Shown piece after piece: positions 26,261 to 36,500 of a stretch of DNA of 64,000 nt. Source of the stretch: Portulaca oleracea (taxonomy: Eukaryota; Streptophyta; Magnoliopsida; Caryophyllales; Portulacaceae). Below the pieces are notes generated by a model, which searched no databases, was not told the origin of the DNA, and saw nothing but the letters and a program-made list of their open reading frames with translations. The DNA is taken from NCBI GenBank assembly GCA_029582165.1, contig CM055869.1, positions 57,981,518 to 58,045,517 of the forward strand, read 5' to 3'. Within the stretch, counting starts at the first letter, position 1; the number at the start of each line of letters is the position of its first letter. Both the position numbers and the translations under genes were made by a program.

Positions 26261-27468
26261 GGGCCTGTTTGGTTGGAAGAAAGGAATGAACTTAGATATC
26301 TTTAGGCATCAAGTTGTTAATTTTTATGTTTGTTTGAGCCTTTTTGGGTTTGAGACTTGATATTCAGGATTTCAAGTTTCTCCCTTTTGAGAGGAATCCC
26401 ATATCTTTCAAATTTTGGGGGGAATGAGATTTAATTTCCAAAAATAATACAAAGATAGAAAAGAAAATATTATCATAATATTCTCACACCCTCTAATGTT
26501 TTTCTCTGTCATCAATATACGTCTCTACCTCCTACCAAGAACCCTAACCCTACTCCCTCATGACCTCATAGTGTTGCCATTGCCGTCTGAAGAACAAATC
26601 TCGCCGGAAAACCTGCCGGCCATATTGCGATAGTCACTGACTGGTATGTGGTTTCTTCCTTTTTCCTCCTCTTATCCATTAATGAGCTCCTTGTTTCCAT
26701 TAATTGATGGTCTCCATTGTTGGTCTGTTTACAAAAAAAAAAAATCGAAATTTTGCCATTGTTGTTCTGTAAAAAAATTTGATTTGCCGTGAAAAAATAC
26801 TGATTGATGATGATAGTCGTATTGTTGTTCTGTATAAAAAATATGGAGCAAAAAGAGGGGGGGGGGGAGAGAGGGATAAAAGAAAGACGCGAGAAATAAT
26901 TTGGCCTGACAATGACGATGATGATGATATGTATGAAATAAAAAAGAGATAAAATATTGATTGATGATAATGAGATGATGATGGTGGGAAATGCCGGATA
27001 TATAGCAATTATGGAGCAAAAAGCAAAGAGTGAGAGAAAGAAAAGTATAAAATTTATATAATGATTCATTATATAAAATTAATGTTGTTAGATTTGTAAT
27101 ACAAAATACTATTAGAAAAATATAATATTGTATTTTTTTAAAATCTTATATAAGAAATTTTTAATTAAAGATTGACCTTGAAAAACGTAAGTGATAGATA
27201 GAAAAATATTACAAGAATGTTACAATTAATGGTAATTCAAATAATTAATTAAAAAAATTTCAATGTTTATAATATTAAAAAATTATAATATTCAAATAAA
27301 TTAAGGGTTGATTCCATTACTGTACCAAATGACAGGAATTGAGTACTGATTCCATTCTTTAATTGCACCAAACAACTGATTTCAAATATCAAGTTCCATT
27401 CTTTTTTTTTTTTTCAGGAATCAAGTTCCATTCCATTCCATTCCTGAATTGGTGAACCAAACAGGCCA
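26261..27468. mobile_element. PIF/Harbinger-type non-autonomous element
   Basis: The left end GGGCCTGTTTGGTTGG and the right end, inverted, TGGCCTGTTTGGTTCACC are terminal repeats; TTA flanks both sides (26258-26260, 27469-27471), the Harbinger target. No transposase is readable. A Stowaway-like AT-rich remnant is nested at about 27030-27215. Confidence 0.7.
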
Positions 27469-27696
27469 TTAGATGTATAAAAATGTTCGCTGAATTTATC
27501 TATCTGACAAGAAAAAACCTACCATATAGAGAAAAAAAGGCCATCCCTTCATTGCATATAGAAAACATTAGACCACCTTAAAGTGGACCTGAAACTCGGA
27601 TCAAATCCAATCAATTTTTCTTTTAGTTCAAAGACGCTTCTTGTTCGATGAAAATCTAGTTTACCACGTCTAAAAATCACCCAGGTCGAAACCTAA

Positions 27697-27913
27697 GAGC
27701 ATGGGCAATGGGGAATGATTGAATGGAACATTGATATTTTCTCTCTCCTCTTATCTCTATCTCTCTACTACTCATCACCCATTTTCACAAAAGATGGATC
27801 TCTACACCATTCCATCTTTTGTGAAAATGGATAGTAATAGGAGAAGAGATAGGAAGAGAGGAGAGAGAGAAGATACCAATGTTACATCAAATCATTCCCC
27901 ATTGCCCATGCTC
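27697..27913. mobile_element. Hairpin MITE, near-perfect over its whole length
   Basis: The left end GAGCATGGGCAATGGGGAAT equals the inverted right end. The central CCATTTTCACAAAAGATGGA and TCCATCTTTTGTGAAAATGG are exact inverse copies, so almost the whole 217 bp folds back. TAA flanks both sides (27694-27696, 27914-27916), fitting a PIF/Harbinger (Tourist-like) origin. Confidence 0.85.
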
Positions 27914-28376
27914 TAACTAATTGAAACATCGATTGACACAAAAATCACCCAATCCGAAAGTAAATGCCATAATCCATTTGGCATGTCTAGAAAAAAGCAT
28001 CAAAAACTGAAATCAAACAGGAGTTTGCAAAACCACTTTGTCCACATGAGCAAATGCACTTTTGCTGAGATTAAGGATTCAATCTATTTGAACACTGATT
28101 CAAGAAGTACACTTTAGAAGGTTCTCCTTCAATCACTAAGCAAAGGACATAATAACTGCAGCATTATGCCACAGCCATAAACTTACAACACATGAACTAC
28201 ATCACATCCATCCTTGTATGAATTGGCAAAACAATCACATCCATGATCCATCCAGTCCAAAACCAACCTCACACAACTGCTCTCTCAAAGAGGTCTTCTT
28301 TTCAACCCTAAAAGAAATCCCGAAATCACTCAAACGAGCGAGCGAACTGATTCGATTAATACAGTATTCCATCCAG

Positions 28377-31300
28377 TTAAGCATGATCGAGGTTATGAAA
28401 ACCGGGCAGGAGGGATGTAATGAAGCCGAAAACAATCATCTGGATCTCCTTTACGATACCCCACCATTGGTTACCTCCTTCAACTCCCGCCTCAGGGGCA
28501 GCTTCGTTTTCTGCTGCTTCATCACCAGAATCGCCAGATTGGTTGTCATTCTCAGCTCCAGGTTGTCCGTCTGTCGTATAAAACGGGGATATACCAGATA
28601 TCAGCATTCAGTAAAACCCCTAATTGTGTCGATTCAAAGAACTGGTAATGTTGTATTGCTACGCTTTCTATTTTTTTTTCTTTTTAAAAAAGTACAGTAA
28701 CGTTCCAAGGATGATCGAAAAGGAAGAAGGGTAGGTTACCAGCAGCAGGTGCAACAGCATTTTCGTTCCCTTGTTGTCTAGGTATTGGTTCTGCTCTGGC
28801 AGCAGGCCTTGCTGGTCGGGGAGGAGCAGCTGCTCTATGCATAGCTTGTGAAACCCAACGCATGAGCGGAGATAAAGCTCCAGTTTGATATCTGCAGCCC
28901 ATCACAAAAATGATTGAGCATTCCAGATTGTTTCTAGAAGACTCCAACCCCCCTAATGTAATAGGTTTTCAATTTTTTTTTTTTGGGTGTAGGGTTCAGG
29001 GTTTAAAATTTCAATAGGTTTGAAACCCTAATGTAATAGGTTTGAAATTTCAATCCTATACAACAACATTTTCTTTCTGTTTGCTCCCTCCCAACCCCCT
29101 TTCTCTTTCTTAGACATATCCATCCGGGCGGGCAGGTTGGTTTCGGGTTTGAAAATTGTGTTCAAAACCCTAAACTTTCTGGCATGTTTCAGTCAATTTT
29201 CAGGTCCTGTCAAGTTCTGCCAGGTCTATTCTTTCCCTCTGTTCTTAATGCTTCTGGTTTCTCACCAGTTACCTAAAATGAGAAAAGAGGCAAAGGGAGC
29301 AGGGAGTATAATATCTGAAAATCATGTAACGAGATTTCCACCACTTCCCCAAACTGATATCTTTGATAAAAATGCCAACAATCCAATACTCACAGATATA
29401 CGATTGACGCCAAAAAGACAAGCAGGGCAAGCCTTTGCCTCGAACCATCGTGATTAAATATAAAGATCACTGCCACCAACTTTATTATGAGCACCAAATC
29501 AAGCTGAAAAGCAATCTGAAATCTTCGCACTGGTCTTGCCTGTGGAAGTTGTGGATGTTGCTGCTGTTGCTGGTGGTGGTCCCCATGGCTTTGGTCGGCG
29601 CCCCCTGTTCCAGTATCAGACGAGGCTGTTCTCCTGTTGGTAGAATGCAATCGAGACATTATTAAATCATATTGCTACCATGTACCGAAACACAACATTT
29701 TTTCAGTAATAGTTCTAAAGTTACGATCCGATCAACTTAAAAACGCATCAAGAGCAGGCATGAAGCACGCAATCTTTCCTCTGCCTCGTTAAAGCTTTAG
29801 CAAGAAATGGAAAGATGAGACAGTACAGGAGCTTTCTTCAAGTCAGCAAAGTTTAAGATCGGATCTACTTAAACATAGGGCAGCTAATCGATGAGCATGT
29901 ATCCCTCACACCTTAATACACCTTATGGCTTTTAAAAGCCAAGATGTCAAGACCTTTTACAAGTCCCTCATTACCTACTTTCTAAGACCCTCTGTGTCCG
30001 GTGCCTTAACATTTGTGTTAGCCAAAATGATGAAGTCATTGTGTGAAGTGATAATTTATCACAAGATTATTCCCAAGTCAAAATGCAACTCTTAGCAACC
30101 TCTTAAAGAAACTTAACCCATTAGATTGGTCCAGAAGAGTCAACTTTGGATAAATCTACTTTTCACAACTAAACGTAACTTACCTAGAAACCTACTGACA
30201 AAACCAAAATGAAGAAGGTATAAAAATCACATTCTTTCTTAAGAAACGATCGGAAAGGGCATACTTGCGAGTAGCGACAGTTCTAAGACTCTAATGAGCA
30301 TCAATACAGCACACAAGAGACAATGGTCAAGCACTTTGCTATAATTATCAACAATAGCCTTCTCAAATATGTAGTCACAAGAAGTGTAAACATCCATGCA
30401 ATACTATATTCCAGATGTGACGGAAACAGATGTCATACATCTGAACAACGGTTAGAGTATAATACTGTCCTCACAAGTGATAACAAGTGCAAACAAACAC
30501 CAGTCCAGAACTTACGTCGGTGTACTGTACGTCAGAGGAATCAACGCAGTGGTTGGAATTCTAGCGACAGTTCCATTCAATGAAAGGACTGGTACAGCAT
30601 ATATGCCCGGTCCGCGGTTCATTTGCTCTAGATTTTGCATAGAAATGAAGCTTGGAACTAGCGCTGGGTACATGGTTGGCAACATGTTGACATCACCTTG
30701 TTGAAAAGGGGGAAAATGTGGAAAAGGAGGCACCTGAAACACAAATTAACACCCAAGTAAGAAACCAAAGTCCTTGTTGGATTAATAGAGTTAAAGCAGT
30801 TGCACTTCTAAAAGGGATGAAGAATTGAAATCAATGCTAAAGACCCAAGTTACTACAACAAAACCAAGCAAGCTCGCAGAGTAAACAAAACCAAAACCAA
30901 TACTACGAAATCCTGCCCAGGCAAGGTACGGAGGAGTTGGATGTAACAGCCTTACCCATAAATTTTGCATTAGAGATTGCTTCCAATTAACCCAAGATTT
31001 AGAAATCGTTCGCTGCCTACTACTCCATGGAAAAGAAGCAGAGAAGGTTTAATAAGGCATTCTACTGTATAGTATGACTTGGTTTGTAGATGTCCTTCAA
31101 TCACAAAGAACCTAAATATTCACAATCCAAACTGTTTTTCTGCACCAAGGTATACTGTATAGATGTCCAAGGACTAACAAAGCTGATTTATTTAGCTTTC
31201 ACTTGCATAGTTTTGATCATAGTTACCGGGAACGCTACATATGCCTGCGATCCCAGTTCCAGGAACAAGCGTTCCGGAGTCAAAACTAGACTAAATTTGT

Positions 31301-31934
31301 CCAAAAATTAGTGATCCACGTTCTGAAATGAACGACATGGGAAGCGTTCCAGGTAACTATGGTTATGATCAAGATTGTTGCTTTAATTCAATTTACACTT
31401 CTTTGCATTCTTGTTTAAGGGAAGTGATTTTCTTCCCCACTGATAAGAATGTTTTCAGTTTACCTCTCAAACCATGTTTACAACTCAATGATCGTATTAA
31501 GCAAATAATCGAAAATTTGATGAAACACAAGTGACTTCCTTCTAATTAAACAGATTCTTAAATCCCAGATATAATAGTGTGCATCCTCCTTCCGAATTCC
31601 TTCAAAAACGAAATAAAACCCTAATGCTTCACAACATGATCAGAACTGAATATTTACTAGCTGGCACATAATGCTTCAAATTCACATCAAATTACTATAA
31701 ATTCAGAACCCAAAAACCTTGATGATTCCGGCGAAACAGAATATCATATGCTTTTGAATGCAATTGCCATGGAAAACCCTAGAATCAATCGTCGGATGAA
31801 AAGGGGGCAAATTTGTGAGGAAAATGAACAAGAAGAAGCCGAAATCAAACCTGGGGTTGCTTGGAAGCATCTTGAGAGGGTTTTACCGACGAAAAATCTG
31901 AAACAGAGGATTGATTCTCGGAATTTTCCGCCAT
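28377..31934 (-). CDS. HERPUD-like membrane protein lacking a ubiquitin-like domain
   Basis: Five exons, from the start: 31934-31851, 30733-30516, 29633-29394, 28891-28740, 28570-28377; 888 bases, 295 aa, junctions in phase. The N-terminus is polar (MAENSENQSSVSDF), then a proline/aromatic region (VPPFPHFPPFQ), a glutamine run (HHQQQQQHP), and two hydrophobic segments at about residues 133-175 (LVLIIKLVAVIFIF and LALLVFLASIVYLYQTGAL). An acidic stretch (GDSGDEAAENEA) leads to a final hydrophobic IVFGFITSLLPGF. This order resembles the C-terminal two thirds of human HERPUD1/2, ER membrane proteins of ER-associated degradation, which also end in an acidic patch plus an FITTFFTSLIP-like segment. 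The N-terminal ubiquitin-like domain of HERPUD is absent. The assignment is by architecture only; plant relatives are, as far as I recall, annotated as transmembrane proteins of unknown function. Confidence 0.75.
30900..31070. repeat. SINE-like repeat in intron 1 of the HERPUD-like gene
   Basis: Closely related to 45195-45355: both contain TGTA(A/G)CAG, CTTACCC, TTGCTTCCAATT/CTGTTTTAATT, ACCCAAGATTTAGAAA and TTCCATGGAAAAGAAGCAGA. The block around CAG(C/T)CTTACCCxTAAA...GAxxCTGTTT resembles Au-SINE. I do not see clear A/B boxes or target duplications. Confidence 0.45.
31205..31375. mobile_element. MITE-like element with TGATCATAGTTACC ends
   Basis: The left end TTTGATCATAGTTACCGGGA pairs with the right end CCAGGTAACTATGGTTATGA. 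The interior (CGATCC, GGAACAAGCGTTCCGGAG, GTCCAAAAATTAG, GATCCACGTTC) is shared, in opposite orientation, with 50930-51090. It lies in intron 1 of the HERPUD-like gene. Confidence 0.6.
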
Positions 31935-33575
31935 TTTTCGGAGATGTTCTTTGGGGACAATGATGCTGGTGAACTGATGATGGTTCTTTTTCCCTCTTTT
32001 TCTTTTGGTTATTTTTCTTTTTTATTTTTTTCTTCCTTATGGGGAAAGACTGAAAGAGGTCTATGACTTATGTTATGACAAAGAGTTGATTTGGCAACGT
32101 GGAATTCATCATTATGGCCAATAAGATGCTTCCACGTGGCATGAAAGAAAATTTGTTTTTTTTGAAAAATTGGAAAAAGTAATCATATTTTAGGTATTAG
32201 AAATAAATAAATATGAATTTACAACTTTGTTATTAAGAAATTGAATTTTAATTGATATTATTTTTAAAGTTCATCACCTAGTTAAACTCGTCCGAAAAGT
32301 GACGTAGTGGTGTCGATATTATACATGAATTTTTTTGCATTTCAAAAGATAGTTAAAATTATTCTTCACGTTTAATATCACAACCATCAAGTCATTTTTC
32401 GAATGAGTTTAACTAGGTGTTCAATGCTAAAAGTAATAGCGGTTAAAGTTTAGCTCATCCGTAACAAAGTTGTAAGTTAAGATTATTTTTTCCGATTATT
32501 CTAAAGTATGAATTATTTTTTACCATTTCCCTTTTTTCCAACTTTTTTGTTGCAAGGAAAACCAATTTTCATTGCATGTTATTCTCAATTAATGTAATAT
32601 TTAATTAATGTAAGATTATGTGAAAAACGTTTGTCTAAATTTAAGATTGTGTAAAATTTCAATTAATATAGCTAGTGAAAAAATGAACGTTGGTGTAAAG
32701 ACAATAATTGATATGTTTTTTAAATCTAATTTTTAACTATCTTTATTTTATTTTACATTAGTTTTCGCTTTGTAATCTTATATGTTGAATATGCTTAGTT
32801 GTTATTTTTTAGATTTCATCTCAACCTTGAGTGAAAACACCAAAGGTGATTTTAATTAAGAACATTCACATAATTTTCTTACCATTTCATAAATTTTTAT
32901 AATATTAATTTTCTCCAGTACCTTTAAAAATTATATCAAGTATAGAGTGATCGAGTATAGCCCCCCAAAAATTAAGTATTTTGAGAGAGTCCATGTGGGG
33001 ATTAGAGGGTTAAAATTTGAATGTATGAAAATTGTAATTGTCTTAAATGTACATTGTTATGTAAATAGACTTTAAAATACTTAACCATTTTATTTGTCTT
33101 TCTATTTTACAAGTATTTATTTATTGTATTTTATAATATATTAGGGAGGAATTAATTACATCATTAGTAATTGTGCAATATAGTTTAATTCTCTATTTAT
33201 TTAACTAATTGTATTGATTAATTTTTCATTCAATCATTTATCCCATACGGCAATTTAGTCCTACTTCCTTCCGATTGGTCATCTTATGATCATGTGTGGC
33301 ATGTACTCATTTTTTAGAAGAAGGTAGAAGAGGAAAGAAAGAAGCATCACAAAGAAGAAAAGTTACTTCTTTTATGTCATTGCAAAAAAAAAAAATAAAT
33401 AAATAAATAAAAAAAATATCACCCCTAACACCATTAAAAAGCACCTTCAATCAACCCCAAATCGGAGGAGGGATTATTTGCCGTGTAATTCCTCCTTCCC
33501 AACCTTCTTTAATTATCTTTCCTAAATTTTCTCTCGTATTTTTATTCTAACCTTATAGGTAAAATTTTCTGATTT
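31935..33575. other. Intergenic between two divergent genes
   Basis: AT-rich. It holds the promoters of the HERPUD-like gene (left) and the clathrin adaptor (right). 32190-32500 contains an imperfect inverted repeat (for example TTTTCGAATGAGTTTAACTA against TAGTTAAACTCGTCCGAAAA) that recurs in altered form at 54230-54500. No open frame is credible. Confidence 0.5.
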
Positions 33576-36500
33576 ATGGGAACTTTTCAAAGCTTTCGAA
33601 AAGCTTATGGAGCTCTTAAGGATTCTACCACAGTTGGCCTCGCCAAAGTTAATAGCGAATTCAAGGTTACGTTATTCTTATTCATTTTAATATTATTTGC
33701 ATTTGTTGTTGTCGTATATATTTCCTTAAAATCTCATTCGGGAACACATTTATGCTTCGACAATGGCAACATGAAAATTCAAATAGGTATTTGTTAAATT
33801 CTTATTTTCTTCACATTTATCCTAGGATTTGGACATTGCCGTGGTGAAAGCAACTAATCATGTCGAGGCCCCTCCAAAGGAACGACACGTCCGAAGTGAG
33901 TTTATTTGAAAGGCTAAAACAATAACATTTGATATTTTCTTCCCTTCCTCAACGAACATAGTCATACAAATATAAAATGCATATATTTATCAAAATTTAT
34001 CCTCATCAATGTTGTTATTGTGATGTCTATCTGTTAATTATGATGTTATTTTTATTCATTTTGATTCTTTTTCCTATTGTGTTAGAAATATTTGCTGCAA
34101 CATCAGTTCTTCGCCCACGGAGTGATATAGCATATTGTATTCATGCATTGTCACGGAGATTAAGCAAGACTCGAAATTGGATTGTAAGCTCCTTCACTAA
34201 TTTCAACTTCCAAATTGCATCCATACATATTTTCACTCACTTTCACAATTTTATCGTCCTATTTTTTCGAAAATAGGGATTGTAGCCTCCTAAGAATAAA
34301 TGTAGCAATGTCGATAGCTATATGTAGAATAGTATGCATTTGGTATAAACTAGTTCATATTTCCAATTACAATTAGGCTCCGTTTGGCCTTTAGAAAATG
34401 AAATGGAAAGAAAACTTTTATCTCTTCACTAATTTAGTCTAAGATCCTCCACGTTCTCCATCAATCTATCCCTTGATTTTCTCCCTCCCCAAACTTATCA
34501 TCTCATTTAGTCTTATCATTTTTCCATCTCACTTTCCTCTCAACTTTGGAAGGAAAATGTCGATGGTAAAATCAATGTAACTTTTCCATTATATTTTCCA
34601 ACTAACTCTTCTTCCACCACCATTTTCAAAGCCAAATTAAAGAAAATAAATGCTATTTCAAAATTTTTCTTTCTATCATACTTTTCAAGGACCAAACGGA
34701 GCCTTAATGTAGTTAAAATTCATAAATCCTAGTTTCTCATCAAACCACATTACATGATAGGTTGCAACAAAGGTATTGATAGTTATTCATAGAACATTAA
34801 GAGAAGGAGACCTGAGTTTCAAGGAGGAGCTATTAGTGTACTCAAACAAAGGACCAATATTCCAAATTTCCAATTTTAAGGATGATTCGAGCCCTGAAGG
34901 TATGGTTATTTATTTTCTTTCTCTGTAGAATTCTTATTTATTCATGTTATATTTATTATTTAAGCGATGTATGCAACTTGAAAATGTGTTCTAGTTCTTT
35001 TTAGTTAAGTCTTTTCAAATCAGCTTCTCAACTGATGTAACTGTCAGTTAAAGTAAGTTTGCTTATATATGAGTTTTTGATGTAGCTTGGGATTGTTCCG
35101 CTTGGGTTCGCTCATATGCACTATACCTTGATGAAAGGCTCGAGTGCTACAAGGTCTTGAAGTATGATATCGAGACTGAGCGATTGACAAGATCTACACT
35201 AGGTGCAAGCAAGGTCATCAAACTTAATTTTCTTAATTAGTTAGTACATTAATGATAAATTAATCAACATGTTTATACTAAACTTCCTAGTAATAGGCAA
35301 AGTCATATAATTAGTTGCTCAACAGGTACATAGTAAAACTCGACTCTTGACATGCAATGAGTTACTGGTACAATTACCAGCTCTTCAACAACTTCTGCTT
35401 CGATTAATGGCTTGTCAGGTACAATGAATAGTTCTTACTTCTCATTCTTTATAGAAATTTTGAATTCTACTCATTGGTATTAGTTTCACCGCATGCAGTA
35501 ATATATATCGAGATAAGACTGTCTATATTTAAATCTCTTCAAACTTTGCATAAGCAATGTTTAATTTTGCAGCCCGAAGGAGCGGCTTGTACCACCTTTC
35601 TCATACAATATGCACTAGCTTTGGTAATGGCAATTCTCTTCGAACTTCGAATTTAATTTTGTTGTGCTATTTTTTCGAAAATTTTATCAATCAAACTAGC
35701 CCTTTTCTTATATCTTTATGATGTAGGTGTTGAAAGAGAGCTTCAAAATTTATTGTGCTATTAATGATGGGATAATCAACCTAGTTGACATGGTATAAAT
35801 TCTTATCTTACACCAAGGATGATCAAATACATTCCTAATTTTTGAAAAATTCAAGTTATGTTTCTCCCCTTTTGTAGTTCTTTGATATGGCAAAACATGA
35901 TGCAGTAAGAGCACTTGACATTTATAAAAGAGCTGGGCAACAGGTAAAAATGAGTTCAATAATGGAACCTAGTCACATTAATCTTATTTGTCTTATAGGT
36001 AAGACAATTTTAAAATTCGAATGAGAAACTTATTTTCTTTTTTAACCCAGTTTGTTTTTGGGTCATACCCATTTAAACAATTCAAATATATTTAGGGGTG
36101 AGCAAAAAATCTAGGAATTTTGGTCTCACCCTGCTCCCGGTCAGGTCATGATCTTGAAATCTTGCTCCCAATGGGAGCGAGACTATAAGATTAGGTTCTG
36201 ATCAACACTGAAATCAAGAATAGAATTTAACCTTAGTTCCTAGTCCTAATCCTCATTCCCGATTATATAAAGTTCCCACTGCCATATATATTGAAAAAAA
36301 ACTGCCACGACAATATATATTAAAAAAGTTTCGGAATTTTTGATTTAGTCACTTATATCCCGTAACTCTAGCTATTTGAGAAAATTTATATTATTTTTGT
36401 TGGTTATTTATAAAAATAACTCAAAATAGTGGGTACAAAAATGTAAAGGCACTTGGACTAAAAAATCCTAGTTTATTTTCGACTCCCGGTGGGACCAGGA

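Larger units (their letters stand above)
25708..28376. other. Intergenic between RPL5 and the HERPUD-like gene
   Basis: 3' flank of RPL5 to about 26000, then a 1.2-kb Harbinger-type element (26261-27468) and a small hairpin MITE (27697-27913). The long minus-strand frames at 26566-27069 lie within the Harbinger-type element and are low-complexity, not genes. 27914-28376 probably includes the 3'UTR of the minus-strand gene. Confidence 0.6.

Noticed and set aside
26566..27069. Minus-strand frame of 167 codons
   Set aside because: Low-complexity I/F/S-rich reading within a Harbinger-type element, with three overlapping frames open at once.
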